45,804 nucleotides of DNA from contig CANQST010000007.1 of NCBI GenBank assembly GCA_947626595.1, positions 1-45,804 of the forward strand, written 5' to 3'. Origin of the DNA: an uncultured Bacilli bacterium (GTDB lineage: Bacteria > Bacillota_I > Bacilli_A > RF39 > UBA660). Positions 23,960 through 33,465 of the stretch are shown piece by piece. The translations under genes were made by a program, and so were the position numbers. Position 1 is the first letter of the stretch. Each line of letters starts with the position of its first letter. The notes beneath the pieces are model-generated. The model saw nothing but the letters and a program-made list of their open reading frames with translations, had not been told where the DNA came from and searched no databases.

Positions 23960-24253
23960 ATGAATATGCAAGCTATGTTAAAACAAGCTCAAGCTTTACA
24001 AAAGGATATGTTGAAGGCAAAGGAAGAAATAGATAATACAGAGTTTGTTGGTGAAAGTTCTTTTGTTAAAGTTGTTATGATGGGGGATAAGTCTTTAAAA
24101 AGTGTTTCTATTAGTGCTGATACTTTAGATAAGGACGATATTGAAGCACTTCAAGATATGTTGGTTGTTGCGGTTAGTGGAGCTAACAAGAAAATAGACC
24201 AAGAAACAGAAAAGAAGATGGGAAAATTTGGAAATATTCCAGGTTTATTTTAG
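23960..24253 (+). CDS. ybaB: YbaB/EbfC nucleoid-associated protein
   Basis: Small DNA-binding protein, dimeric in known structures, found beside dnaX-recR in most bacteria; its exact role is unsettled. MNMQAMLKQAQALQKDMLKA is the standard opening helix and VVAVSGANKKIDQETEKKMG the closing one. ATG at 23960 fits the AGGAGG seven bases upstream; the track start at 23954 is too close to it. About 97 residues. It stands between dnaX (11 bases before) and recR (8 after), and likely shares their transcript. Confidence 0.93.
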   Translation: MNMQAMLKQAQALQKDMLKAKEEIDNTEFVGESSFVKVVMMGDKSLKSVSISADTLDKDDIEALQDMLVVAVSGANKKIDQETEKKMGKFGNIPGLF

Positions 24254-24261
24254 GTTGATTT

Positions 24262-24858
24262 ATGTATCCTGATAGTATAAGAAACTTAATTGAAGCATTT
24301 AAATATTTACCTGGTATTGGTGAGAAAACGGCTGAAAGGCTGGCTTTTTCTGTTTTAGATTTGGAACAGGAACAGGCTGATTTTTTTAGAAATAGTATTA
24401 AGGATGTTAAAGCTAAAGTTCGTAAATGCAGTAGATGTAATTCTTTAACTGAACAAGAAGAGTGTTCTATTTGTGTTGATAAGTCTCGAGATAATGGTGT
24501 TTTATGTGTTGTTGATGATGCTAGAAATGTTATTCTTTTTGAAAAATTAGGTGTTTTTCATGGAAAGTATCATGTTCTTAATGGTTTAATTTCCCCACTT
24601 GATGGTATAAATCCTGAAGATATTGGTCTTGATAATTTACTAGATAGAATTACTAATGAAAAATTTAAGGAAATAATTTTTGCTTTTAAACCTAGCATTG
24701 AGGGAGAAACAACTTCTTTATATATCAAAAAAATTCTTGATGGTTTGAATTTGAAGATTACTAGATTGGCTAGTGGTGTGCCAATGGGTGCTGATATGGA
24801 ATATTTGGATAGTTTAACATTAGAAAGAGCTATAAGTGATAGAAAAGAAATTGAATAA
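24262..24858 (+). CDS. recR: Recombination protein RecR
   Basis: Ring-forming protein that acts with RecF and RecO in RecA loading at gaps. N-terminal helix-hairpin-helix LPGIGEKTAERLAF (residues 15-28), a four-cysteine zinc finger (CSRCNSLTEQEECSIC, 54-69), and a TOPRIM domain beginning VLCVVDDARNVILFEK. C-terminal LASGVPMGADMEYLDSLTL is conserved. Length 198 is standard. The ribosome-binding site is weak (TAGGTTGA), which may reflect coupling to ybaB. Confidence 0.97.
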   Translation: MYPDSIRNLIEAFKYLPGIGEKTAERLAFSVLDLEQEQADFFRNSIKDVKAKVRKCSRCNSLTEQEECSICVDKSRDNGVLCVVDDARNVILFEKLGVFHGKYHVLNGLISPLDGINPEDIGLDNLLDRITNEKFKEIIFAFKPSIEGETTSLYIKKILDGLNLKITRLASGVPMGADMEYLDSLTLERAISDRKEIE

Positions 24859-24910
24859 TTAAAAAGATTTTTTCATACTCTTTATAAATGAATAAAAAAG
24901 GTGATAAGGT

Positions 24911-25096
24911 ATGAAAAAAATTTTAACTCTTTTAAAAAGATTTATATTAAGTGCTTTTGTTTTGTATGGCTATAATATATTTTCAGTAAATTTTAATATG
25001 ATTATTCCAATTAATTTTATTACTTTAGGTGTTATTTTCTTTTTAGGATCTCCTGGTTTAATTGCTCTGGTTTTATTTAAAATAATTTTGTTATGA
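24911..25096 (+). CDS. bofA: BofA-like pro-sigma-K processing inhibitor
   Basis: In Bacillus, BofA sits in the mother-cell/forespore membrane and restrains SpoIVFB, delaying sigma-K activation. This 61-residue protein has two hydrophobic stretches and the family pattern N-x(5)-P-I-N-F-I-T-L-G-V then FLGSPGLIALVLF, matching the conserved LGxPG segment. Its position directly after recR is the same as Bacillus bofA. A good ribosome-binding site (AAGGTGATAAGG) precedes the ATG. Small membrane proteins give weak similarity, but position plus motif make the call fairly secure. Confidence 0.78.
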   Translation: MKKILTLLKRFILSAFVLYGYNIFSVNFNMIIPINFITLGVIFFLGSPGLIALVLFKIILL

Positions 25097-25107
25097 GGTA
25101 GATAGAT

Positions 25108-25959
25108 GTGGTTTTGAACTCAGTAGTAAAAAATAAATTTTTTGAAATAGTTGATAATTACATAAAAAATAATAAAATTTCACATGCTTATTTAATTGAA
25201 GTTGGAGATTATGAAAATGATTATTTGTGTGTGTTGGAATTTATTAAAATGATTTTATGTAATTGTACTAGAGAAAATTTGGATAAGTATAATGGTAATA
25301 TATGTAATCTAGTTGATAGTGGTAATTATCCTGATTTAAAAATAATTGAAGCAGATGGAGCATGGATAAAGAAACAGCAGTTACTTGATTTGATGGAAGA
25401 GTTTCAAAATAAATCATTACTTGATAATAAAAGAATTTATATTATTAAAGAAGCAGAAAAATTAAATAGTTCTTCAGCTAATACTATTTTAAAGTTTTTG
25501 GAAGAGCCTGAGGATGGAATAGTTGCTATTTTGCTTACGAAAAATAGGTTTCAAGTAATTGAGACTATTTTGTCTAGGTGTCAAATTTTGAATTTAAAGG
25601 ATGAAAAGGAAGTTTATACTTTATCAGAGGAAGCTTTGAAACTTTTGACTTTAGTATTGGAAAAGGAAAATTTATTTATAAATTTTTCTGATATATTGGA
25701 AAATGTTATTTCTGATAAAGTATCAGCTAAGAAAGTACTTACAGAAATAAGTGAAGTAATTATAAGTTATATGCATTATCTTTCTTTGGAAAAAATTGAT
25801 ATGGATAGTAGTATTATTCAAGTACTAGGTAATATGGATAATAATAGTTTAGTAAATATTCTTACAATTATAGAGGAAGAAATGAGAAAATTAGAGTATA
25901 ATATAAATTATAAATTGTGGCTTGATTGTTTATTTGCAAGAATAATTTTAGGAGGTTAA
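25108..25959 (+). CDS. holB: DNA polymerase III delta-prime subunit
   Basis: Clamp-loader subunit that completes the ring around delta and gamma/tau. Visible: ISHAYLIEV opening, a Cys-rich pair CNCTRENLDKYNGNIC where a zinc site sits in some members, IYIIKEAEKLNSSSANTILKFLEEP (Walker B-like and sensor region), and SRCQILNL (SRC motif). No Walker A, as expected for delta-prime. GTG at 25108 is used, with GAGGTA upstream. 283 residues. In Bacillus tmk-darA-yaaR precede holB; none is here. ricT starts 2 bases later. Confidence 0.9.
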   Translation: MVLNSVVKNKFFEIVDNYIKNNKISHAYLIEVGDYENDYLCVLEFIKMILCNCTRENLDKYNGNICNLVDSGNYPDLKIIEADGAWIKKQQLLDLMEEFQNKSLLDNKRIYIIKEAEKLNSSSANTILKFLEEPEDGIVAILLTKNRFQVIETILSRCQILNLKDEKEVYTLSEEALKLLTLVLEKENLFINFSDILENVISDKVSAKKVLTEISEVIISYMHYLSLEKIDMDSSIIQVLGNMDNNSLVNILTIIEEEMRKLEYNINYKLWLDCLFARIILGG

Positions 25960-25961
25960 TT

Positions 25962-26750
25962 ATGGTAGATGTTGTAATTGTTAGTGTAAGACATACGGGG
26001 AACACTTATTATCTTTCACCAGGAAATTGGAATTTGAAGAAGAATGATATGGTGGTAATTGAGACGGAGAATGGTATTCAAATAGGTGTTGTTGTTAAGG
26101 CTAAATATAAGGAAAAATCAGATAATTTGGTATTACCATTGAAGAAAGTTATTAGAATTTGTACTGAAGAAGATAATCATAATAATGAGGCTAATACTAA
26201 ACAAGCACAAAATGCTTTAGAGTATGCTAAAAAGTATGAAAAAGAATTAAATCTTGATATGAATTTTGTGGATGCATTTTATAATTTAGATAAAACACAA
26301 TTAGTATTTTCTTTTGTTTCAGATAATAGAGTTGATTTTAGAGAATTGGCAAAGAAATTGGCAGCTCGTTATAAAACTAGAATAGAGTTAAGACAGATTG
26401 GTGTTAGAGATAAGGCTAAGCGAGTTGGCGGTCTTGGGCCTTGTGGTTTATTTTTATGTTGTAATACTTTTTTGACAGATTTTAATAGTGTGTCTATAAA
26501 TATGGCAAAAAATCAGTTGCTTGCTTTAAATCCTACTAAAATTAATGGAGTTTGTGGTCGTTTACTTTGCTGTTTAGGGTATGAGAATGATACTTATACA
26601 GAATTAAAAAAAGATTTACCTAAGATAGGTATGGTTGCGGATACTTCTATGGGAATGGGTCCTGTTGTAGATGTAGATATTTTTAAAAATACTTATAAGG
26701 TTGATTTAGGTGATAAGGGAATTATAAGTTTTTCTAAGGATGAAGAGTAA
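25962..26750 (+). CDS. ricT: RicT (YaaT), PSP1-domain regulator
   Basis: In Bacillus, RicT joins RicA and RicF in a 4Fe-4S complex that directs RNase Y and influences Spo0A phosphorylation, competence and sporulation. The PSP1 domain covers the N-terminal half (GIQIGVVVKAKY, RTCxE-like IRICTEEDN). The cysteine cluster GGLGPCGLFLCC and NGVCGRLLCCLGYE is intact. ATG at 25962 follows TAGGAGG; the track start at 25926 lies inside holB. About 262 residues. It overlaps the next gene by one base. Whether ricA and ricF exist is not visible here. Confidence 0.93.
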   Translation: MVDVVIVSVRHTGNTYYLSPGNWNLKKNDMVVIETENGIQIGVVVKAKYKEKSDNLVLPLKKVIRICTEEDNHNNEANTKQAQNALEYAKKYEKELNLDMNFVDAFYNLDKTQLVFSFVSDNRVDFRELAKKLAARYKTRIELRQIGVRDKAKRVGGLGPCGLFLCCNTFLTDFNSVSINMAKNQLLALNPTKINGVCGRLLCCLGYENDTYTELKKDLPKIGMVADTSMGMGPVVDVDIFKNTYKVDLGDKGIISFSKDEE

Positions 26751-27487
26751 TGGAAGTAATTAATGATATATTAGGTTATAAAGATAGAAAAATTTATCAA
26801 GATACTAATTATTTTAAATTTTCTTTAGATAGTGTTATGCTTGCTAATTTTGCGACAATAAGGGCAAGAGATAAAAATATTGTTGATTTAGGTTGTGGTA
26901 ATGCAGTAATTCCTCTTATTTTATCTCTTAGAACTGATAAGAAAATCTTGGGTGTGGAGTTGCAAGAGGAACTTTGTTCTTTGGCAGAAAAGTCTGTTAA
27001 AATTAATAATTTGGAGAAACAAATAGAAATAGAGCATGTTAATATAAAAGATTTTGCTAAAAATAATGATAATTGCAATAAATATGATTTGGTGGTTTGT
27101 AATCCTCCTTATTTTAAGGTTAATGAAGAGAAAAATTTTTTTAATATGGAAAAGCAAAAGGTTATTGCTCGTCATGAGGTAGAAATTACTTTGGAGGAAT
27201 TATTTGCTTCTGCTAGAAAAATACTTAGTAATGATGGAAATTTCGCAATAGTCCATCGACCAGAAAGATTACTTGAAATACTTGATTTGTATCGTAAAAA
27301 TAAAATAGAACCTAAAAGAATTAGATTTGTTTATGAAAATTTAGATAAGGGTTCTACTTTAGTTTTAGTGGAAGGTCAAATGAATGGTAAGTGTGGATTA
27401 AAAATAGAAAAACCTTTTGTTTTGTATAAAGAGGATGGTACTTATACAAGTGAGTATAAAAAGTTATTGGAAGAGGCGGTTAAATGA
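26750..27487 (+). CDS. trmN6: tRNA1(Val) adenine-N6 methyltransferase (TrmN6/YabB type)
   Basis: Class I SAM-dependent methyltransferase expected to modify A37 of tRNA-Val. Motif I is VDLGCGNAVIPLIL (residues 45-58) and the catalytic N6 motif is CNPPYFK near 120. Length 245 and place between ricT and rsmI match Bacillus yabB. The start codon overlaps the ricT stop (TAATG), and its own end overlaps rsmI (ATGA), so the three are translationally coupled. The GIY-YIG gene yazA usually found next is missing. Confidence 0.88.
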   Translation: MEVINDILGYKDRKIYQDTNYFKFSLDSVMLANFATIRARDKNIVDLGCGNAVIPLILSLRTDKKILGVELQEELCSLAEKSVKINNLEKQIEIEHVNIKDFAKNNDNCNKYDLVVCNPPYFKVNEEKNFFNMEKQKVIARHEVEITLEELFASARKILSNDGNFAIVHRPERLLEILDLYRKNKIEPKRIRFVYENLDKGSTLVLVEGQMNGKCGLKIEKPFVLYKEDGTYTSEYKKLLEEAVK

Positions 27488-28329
27488 TACAGAAAAGTTT
27501 TGATAGAAAGGCTAGTTTATATTTGATACCAACTCCTATTGGTAATTTAGACGATATTACAATTAGAGCGTTAAAGACTTTGGAGATGGTTGATTTTATT
27601 TTATGTGAAGATACAAGAGAAACATTAAAATTACTTAATAAATATGAGATTAAGAAAAAATTAGTTAGTTGCCATGAATATAATGAGGAAAAAGTTAAAG
27701 AGTATGTCATTAGTGAATTGCAAAATGGTAAAAATATTGGTTTAGTTACTGACCAAGGGACACCTATTATAAGTGATCCTGGTTATATTGTGGTGAGAGA
27801 AGTTATTAAAAATAATTTTAATGTTATTAGCTTACCTGGTACAACTGCTTTTGTTCCTGCTTTAACGGCTTCGGGAATTGAGCCATCTAAATTTTTATTT
27901 TATGGTTTTTTGAATGCGAAAAGTTCTAAGCAAAAAAAAGAATTGGAAGATTTAAAAAAGATTAAGTATGCTTTAGTTTTTTATGAAAGTGTTCACCGAT
28001 TAGATACGACTTTGAAAAATATGTTAGAAGTTTTAGGCGATAGAAACATATGCCTTTGTCGAGAAATTTCTAAAATTCATGAAGAATTTATTAGAGGAAA
28101 TTTAAGTGAAGTTATTGGTGTTTCTAGTTCTTTAAAAGGTGAGTTTGTTATTGTAGTTGAAGGAAATAAGGAAGTTACAAATTATGACGAGCTTAGCATT
28201 TTGGAACATGTTCAATTGTATATTGGTGATGGTATGAGTGAAAAAGCCGCGATAAAAATGGTCGCAAGTGAGAGAAAAGTTCCAAAATCAACTATTTATA
28301 TGGAATATCATAATAATAAAAGGAAGTGA
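27484..28329 (+). CDS. rsmI: 16S rRNA (cytidine1402-2'-O)-methyltransferase RsmI
   Basis: Methylates C1402 in the decoding centre, together with RsmH in known bacteria. The tetrapyrrole-methylase fold is evident: LIPTPIGNLDDITIRAL at the start, DFILCEDTRET, VTDQGTPIISDPGY and LPGTTAFVPALTASG. Length 281 is normal. Starts at ATG 27484 in an ATGA overlap with trmN6. The region after it departs from Bacillus order: abrB and metS are replaced by pth-mfd-spoVT. Confidence 0.95.
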   Translation: MIQKSFDRKASLYLIPTPIGNLDDITIRALKTLEMVDFILCEDTRETLKLLNKYEIKKKLVSCHEYNEEKVKEYVISELQNGKNIGLVTDQGTPIISDPGYIVVREVIKNNFNVISLPGTTAFVPALTASGIEPSKFLFYGFLNAKSSKQKKELEDLKKIKYALVFYESVHRLDTTLKNMLEVLGDRNICLCREISKIHEEFIRGNLSEVIGVSSSLKGEFVIVVEGNKEVTNYDELSILEHVQLYIGDGMSEKAAIKMVASERKVPKSTIYMEYHNNKRK

Positions 28330-28334
28330 TTTAT

Positions 28335-28904
28335 TTGAAACTAATTGTGGGACTAGGAAATCCTGGTAAGGAATATGAAAAGACAAGACACAATATTGGT
28401 TTTATGATGGTAGATAAATATTTATCTATAAAAAATATTAAAGATAAGTGGAAATCAAAATTTAATGGTTTATATATTGAAAAAGAATTGTTTAATGAGA
28501 AAGTTATTTTTTTAAAACCGCAAAGTTATATGAACCTTTCAGGAGAAGTTGTAGGTAAGTTTGTAAATTTTTATAAGATAAATATTGAAGATATTTTAGT
28601 TATATCAGACGATTTAGATTTAAATATTTCTAATTTTAAACTTAAAGATAAGGGTTCAAGTGGTGGCCATAATGGTCTAAAAAATATTGAATTAATACTT
28701 GGAACTAATCAGTATAAGAGATTAAAAATAGGTATAAATAATGATAAAAGCCTTGATACTAAAGATTATGTATTAGGAAAAATTGATAAGCAAACTTTAG
28801 AAGAATACGATAAGTTATTTAATGAACTTTCTTTAGTAATTGACGATTATTTTTCTCTTCCTTTTGTTGATTTAATGAATAAATATAACCGTAAGAATAG
28901 GTGA
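28335..28904 (+). CDS. pth: Peptidyl-tRNA hydrolase
   Basis: Recycles tRNA from dropped-off peptidyl-tRNA. KLIVGLGNPGKEYEKTRHNIGF contains the catalytic His (in TRHN) and is split here as KLIVGLGNPGKEYE and KTRHNIGF. DDLDLNISNFKLKDKGSSGGHNGLK follows, with the GGHNGL substrate loop. The track starts at GTG 28326, but TTG at 28335 gives MKLIVGLGNPG, the standard start, and suits the GGAAGTGA ribosome-binding site. About 189 residues. mfd starts 5 bases on. Confidence 0.93.
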   Translation: MKLIVGLGNPGKEYEKTRHNIGFMMVDKYLSIKNIKDKWKSKFNGLYIEKELFNEKVIFLKPQSYMNLSGEVVGKFVNFYKINIEDILVISDDLDLNISNFKLKDKGSSGGHNGLKNIELILGTNQYKRLKIGINNDKSLDTKDYVLGKIDKQTLEEYDKLFNELSLVIDDYFSLPFVDLMNKYNRKNR

Positions 28905-28908
28905 GGGT

Positions 28909-31900
28909 ATGAATTTTCTAAATGATTTTATTGATATAAGATTAGAAAAAGACATGGGTATGATTGGTCTTACCGATGGTTTTTTTGTTGCTTATCTTAA
29001 TAAAATGCTTGAAGAGGTTAATAAAAACATTTTAGTAGTTGTTTCTAGTTTGTATGAAGCTAATAAATTATATTCGTCTCTTAGTATGTATACAAATAAA
29101 GCTACTTTGTTTCCTATGGACGACTTTTTAACTAGTGAAGCTTTAGCAATATCGCCTGATTTACGTGTTTCTAGATTGGAGACTATTAATAGAGTAATTA
29201 GTGGAGAAAAGTGTATTGTAATTACTAATTTGATGGGCTATTTAAGATTTTTGCCAATTAAAGAAAATTATTTAGATTTTATTTTAAATTTAAAAGTAGG
29301 TGATTTATATGAGCCATCTTTATTGGTTAAAAAGCTAATTTCTTCTGGTTATGTACGTGATACTATTGTTAATAAGACGGGTGAAATTGGTGTAAGAGGT
29401 TATATTATTGATATTTTTCCGGTTGATGAGGAGAACCCTATTCGTATTGAATTTTTTGATAATGAAATAGAATCTATTAGATACTTTGATGCGGATACGC
29501 AGAAGTCGTTAAAAGAAATACAGGAAATAAGAATAAAACCATACTTTGAATTTTTAACAGAAAAAGAAGTAAGTGAAGAAGAGTTTGGAAAACAGAAGTA
29601 TTTACAAAAGTATGAAAAAGTTGCCAATATAAGTGAGTATTTGGGTGAACATATTACTTTTTTTAAAGATTATGAGCAATTAGATTTAAGTTATAAAAAT
29701 ATAATGGAAGAAGTTCTTACGTATAAAGAAGAAAAAGACAGGGATTTTTCTTATCAATATATGTTTAATTTTAATGAATTAGTAGAAATGTTTCCTGTTT
29801 ATTATATGAGTATTAATAATATTTCTTCTAAAAATATGTCTAAGGTAGTTGATTTTAAAGTTAGAAGTATTAATAATTTTTCTGAAAATGTTGATAATAT
29901 TAATAAATTCATTAGAATGGAATTACAAGAAGAAAAGACGGTTATTATTTGTTTAAAAAAATATCAATTGCAAAGTGTTTTGAAAAAATTAAATATGAAC
30001 GTTAATGATAAGGGTATTTTAAAAAATAAAGTTAATTTAATAGAGGGAGAAGTACCAGCTGGTTTTATTTATAAAGACATTGTTTTACTTAGTGCAGCAG
30101 AGCTTTTTAATGTGAAAGAGCAAAAGAAAAAGTATGTTACTAAGTATAAATATTCTTCTACTATTAAAGATATTTCTAAGTTAGAAGTTGGTGATTATGT
30201 TGTACATAATATTCACGGAATAGGGATTTATAATGGCATAAAGACTTTGACTTCTAATGGTATAAGTAGAGATTATATAGAGGTTTTATATCTTGGTACA
30301 GATAAAATTTATATTCCAGTTGAAAAGATAGATTTACTAACAAAATATTCTGGTAAAGAGGGTGCGGCACCTAAGATTAATAAACTTGGTGGATTAGAAT
30401 GGAAAAAGACAAAGGCTAGAGTAAAGGAAAAGGTAAAGGATGTTGCGGAGAAGCTTTTGAAACTTTATGCAGAAAGAGAAAAAAGAGTGGGCTTTGCTTT
30501 TTCTAAAAATAATGAAATGTTGGAAGACTTTGAGAAGGATTTTCCTTATGAACTTACGACTGACCAGAAGCAAGCTATTGCGGTAATAAAGAAAGATATG
30601 GAAACGCCGGTTCCTATGGATAGACTTTTGTGTGGTGATGTTGGTTTTGGGAAAACGGAAGTTGCTTTTGTAGCGGCTTTTAAGGCAGTACTTGACTCTA
30701 AGCAAGTTTTGTTTCTTTGTCCAACGACTATTCTTTCTAATCAACATTATGAAAATGCTCAAGAAAGATTTAAAAATTTCCCAGTATCAATAGGTATTTT
30801 AAATCGTTTTACGACTCCTAAAGAAGCTAAAAGAGTTTTGGAAGGATTAGCTAATGGAACAATTGATATAGTTTTTGGAACGCATAGATTGTTAAGTGAC
30901 GATGTTAAACCAAAAAATCTAGGTCTATTGATAATTGACGAGGAACAACGTTTTGGAGTTATGCATAAAGAAAAAATTAAGCAATATAAAACTAATATTG
31001 ATGTTTTAACTTTAACGGCTACGCCTATTCCTAGGACTTTGCAAATGTCTTTAGTTGGTATTAGAAGTTTATCTTTAATTGAAACACCACCTATGAATAG
31101 ATATCCAGTTCAGACTTATGTTTTGGAGGAGAATAAGCAAATTATAAGAGATGCCATATATAAAGAATTAGCTCGTGATGGACAAGTTTTTGTTTTATAT
31201 AATAAAGTTCTTTCAATTGAGGAGGAGGCAGTTAAAATTAAAAACTTAGTACCAGAGGCTAGGATTACGGTTGTTCATGGACAAATGACTAAGTTAGAAT
31301 TAGAAAGTAGAATTTTTGATTTTATAAATCATGAATATGATATTTTGCTTTGTACGACTATTATTGAGACAGGTATTGATATTCCTAATGTTAATACGCT
31401 TATTATAATGGATGCTGATAGATTTGGTTTAAGTCAACTTTATCAAATAAGAGGTCGTGTTGGTAGAAGTGATAAGTTTGCTTATGCCTATTTAATGTAT
31501 CAACCTTTTAAAATGCTTAATGATACGGCTATTAAGAGATTAAATGTTATTAAGGAATTTACAGAACTGGGAAGTGGTTTTTCTATTGCGACTAGGGATT
31601 TATCAATTCGCGGTGCTGGTGATATTTTAGGTAGTGAACAAGCTGGCTTTATTGATTCTGTAGGAATTGATTTGTATTTAAAAATGTTAAATGAAGAAGT
31701 TAATAAAGAGACTGATTTAACTTTAGAAGAGGAAAATAGTAAGCCATTACTTAATGTTGCGACACATATTGATGATGCTTATGTAAATGAAGATGAGCTT
31801 AAGATTTCTATTCACAGAATGATAAATGAAATTGAAGACGAAAAATCATTTAATAAAGTAAAAGAAGAATTGACTGATAGATTTGGTAAATTAAATGAAG

Positions 31901-32202
31901 ATATAATTATTTATATGTATGAAGAATGGTTTGAGAAGTTAGCAAGTAAATTAAAAATTAATAAAGTTAGACAGACAAGAAATTCTATTGAAATGGAGTT
32001 TCCTTTAGAAGTAGTTGCTAAATTTGATATGGAAGAAGTATTTATGGATGCCTTTTATGTAAGTAATATGTTTAGGTTTGTAAGTAAGCAAAATAGTCTT
32101 TTAATAATTTTAGATATAATTAAATTAGATAAGCATCCTGTTTACTATTTAGTATCTTTATTAGATAAAATTTGTAAAAAATATGGAAATTTACTTGACT
32201 AA
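28909..32202 (+). CDS. mfd: Transcription-repair coupling factor Mfd
   Basis: SF2 DNA translocase that removes stalled RNA polymerase and recruits UvrA. The UvrB-like N-terminal part includes VRGYIIDIFPVDEENPIRIEFFD (around 165-187); the polymerase-interacting domain starts LEVGDYVVHNIHGIGIYNG (about 426); the motor has GDVGFGKTEVAF (Walker A), IIDEEQRFGV (motif II) and TATPIPRTLQ. RGRVGRSDKFAYAY marks motif VI. The C-terminal D7 domain is present. 1097 residues, slightly short of Bacillus (1177). It is next to pth as in Bacillus, though fin is missing. Confidence 0.97.
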   Translation: MNFLNDFIDIRLEKDMGMIGLTDGFFVAYLNKMLEEVNKNILVVVSSLYEANKLYSSLSMYTNKATLFPMDDFLTSEALAISPDLRVSRLETINRVISGEKCIVITNLMGYLRFLPIKENYLDFILNLKVGDLYEPSLLVKKLISSGYVRDTIVNKTGEIGVRGYIIDIFPVDEENPIRIEFFDNEIESIRYFDADTQKSLKEIQEIRIKPYFEFLTEKEVSEEEFGKQKYLQKYEKVANISEYLGEHITFFKDYEQLDLSYKNIMEEVLTYKEEKDRDFSYQYMFNFNELVEMFPVYYMSINNISSKNMSKVVDFKVRSINNFSENVDNINKFIRMELQEEKTVIICLKKYQLQSVLKKLNMNVNDKGILKNKVNLIEGEVPAGFIYKDIVLLSAAELFNVKEQKKKYVTKYKYSSTIKDISKLEVGDYVVHNIHGIGIYNGIKTLTSNGISRDYIEVLYLGTDKIYIPVEKIDLLTKYSGKEGAAPKINKLGGLEWKKTKARVKEKVKDVAEKLLKLYAEREKRVGFAFSKNNEMLEDFEKDFPYELTTDQKQAIAVIKKDMETPVPMDRLLCGDVGFGKTEVAFVAAFKAVLDSKQVLFLCPTTILSNQHYENAQERFKNFPVSIGILNRFTTPKEAKRVLEGLANGTIDIVFGTHRLLSDDVKPKNLGLLIIDEEQRFGVMHKEKIKQYKTNIDVLTLTATPIPRTLQMSLVGIRSLSLIETPPMNRYPVQTYVLEENKQIIRDAIYKELARDGQVFVLYNKVLSIEEEAVKIKNLVPEARITVVHGQMTKLELESRIFDFINHEYDILLCTTIIETGIDIPNVNTLIIMDADRFGLSQLYQIRGRVGRSDKFAYAYLMYQPFKMLNDTAIKRLNVIKEFTELGSGFSIATRDLSIRGAGDILGSEQAGFIDSVGIDLYLKMLNEEVNKETDLTLEEENSKPLLNVATHIDDAYVNEDELKISIHRMINEIEDEKSFNKVKEELTDRFGKLNEDIIIYMYEEWFEKLASKLKINKVRQTRNSIEMEFPLEVVAKFDMEEVFMDAFYVSNMFRFVSKQNSLLIILDIIKLDKHPVYYLVSLLDKICKKYGNLLD

Positions 32203-32243
32203 AGAGCTTTTACCTTGTAAATTTAAAGAGGCTAGGAGAGTGA

Positions 32244-32885
32244 ATGATGGAAACAGAAGATTTAAAAAAAATACATTTTGATAATTATAAGAATGCAATA
32301 ATTGAAAATATTAAGAGAAATACAAATACATTAGTTGAAGATATTAAGTCTTTAGCAGAAAAACCTCCTTTAGAGGCAATGGATGTAATTAGAGGAAAGT
32401 TTTTAGAAGTAGCGAAAAAAGAGGGAGAAGTTGTAAATATTGAAAAGCTTGATAAAATAGTTTCTTTATATAGAAGTAAAGTAGTTTCTTCTTTAGATGA
32501 TGTTGGTATTGAAAGAAATAAAGTTTTACTTGAATTAGTTGATAATTTTAAGTATGAAGATAATATTTTTAAACTTTCTAAGAAAAATTTAGCTACGGTT
32601 AATAAGAAAAATAAAACTTATATAAAAGATATTTTAAAGAGGGAAATAGAAGAGCTTATTAAAAATATAGATGGTGTTTTTAGAGAAAGTGATAAGAAAG
32701 AAAGATTAGAAAGTGATGTTTGTAAGTATTTAAGAGGTATTTATATAAGACAATGTATAGAAAATATGGAAGTAAAGGTTATAGTTAAAGATACTACTTT
32801 AATAAATGGTATTAAAGAATTAGCAGAGAGATATCTATTTACAATTAATAATTCAAGACTTTTAAAGGAAGATTTAGAAAATTAG
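32244..32885 (+). CDS. Hypothetical helical protein between mfd and spoVT
   Basis: I do not recognise this 213-residue protein. It has no signal peptide or membrane span and is rich in Lys, Glu, Asp, Ile and Asn with charged heptad-like stretches (IENIKRNTNTLVEDIKSLAEK; LKREIEELIKNIDGVFRES), so it is probably an alpha-helical cytoplasmic protein. Cysteines are few. CKYLRGIYIRQCIENMEVKV near the end is the least biased stretch. The start has CTAGGAGAG upstream; two consecutive ATGs (32244 and 32247) are possible. It lies 41 bases after mfd and 49 before spoVT, where Bacillus has no gene. A role linked to transcription stress or sporulation is only guilt by location. Confidence 0.7.
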   Translation: MMETEDLKKIHFDNYKNAIIENIKRNTNTLVEDIKSLAEKPPLEAMDVIRGKFLEVAKKEGEVVNIEKLDKIVSLYRSKVVSSLDDVGIERNKVLLELVDNFKYEDNIFKLSKKNLATVNKKNKTYIKDILKREIEELIKNIDGVFRESDKKERLESDVCKYLRGIYIRQCIENMEVKVIVKDTTLINGIKELAERYLFTINNSRLLKEDLEN

Positions 32886-32934
32886 TATAAATCTTTTTTC
32901 TTTTTACAAACTAAATATGAAAAGGAGTTTTTTT

Positions 32935-33465
32935 ATGAAAGCAACAGGTATAGTAAGAAGAATAGACGAATTAGGGAGAATTGTTATTCCTAAAGAAATT
33001 AGAAGAAATTTAGGTATAAAAGCTAATGAACAATTAGAAATATTTGTAGATAATGATAGTATTATTTTAAAGAAGTTTTCAGATTTTACTAATTTAGGGA
33101 AGATTGCGAACTTTTTAGTTGAAATTATGGGGAGTTCTTTTGATAAGAATATAATGATAAGTGATAGGAGTAAAGTGCTTGCTGCTAGCAGTAAGTATAA
33201 GAAAGATTATGTAGGAGAAGCTTTATCTAGTTATGTAGAAGATATTATGAATGATAGGAAGAAGGTAATAGAAAGTAGTTTATCTAGAGTGGAGTTTATT
33301 AATAATACTGAGATAGTTACTTCTTATATAATTGCGCCAATTATAGTAAATAGTGATATTTTAGGAGCTATATTTTTACTTAATGATAAGGTATCTGTAA
33401 GTGAAGAGGATGAGAAAGTTGTTAATTTTATCGTAGATTTTTTAGAAAAAATAGTTGAAGAATAG
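32935..33465 (+). CDS. spoVT: Stage V sporulation regulator SpoVT
   Basis: AbrB-family transcription factor of the late forespore. N-terminal swapped-hairpin DNA-binding domain MKATGIVRRIDELGRIVIPK and RRNLGIKANEQLEIFVDND (residues 1-50), then a GAF-like domain (about 60-175; IANFLVEIMG, IIAPIIVNSDILGAIFLL). The two-domain architecture and 176-residue length fit SpoVT rather than the short AbrB. ATG at 32935 follows AAAAGGAG; the track start at 32917 lies before it. The order mfd-spoVT is as in Bacillus. The metG T-box promoter overlaps its last codons. Confidence 0.92.
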   Translation: MKATGIVRRIDELGRIVIPKEIRRNLGIKANEQLEIFVDNDSIILKKFSDFTNLGKIANFLVEIMGSSFDKNIMISDRSKVLAASSKYKKDYVGEALSSYVEDIMNDRKKVIESSLSRVEFINNTEIVTSYIIAPIIVNSDILGAIFLLNDKVSVSEEDEKVVNFIVDFLEKIVEE

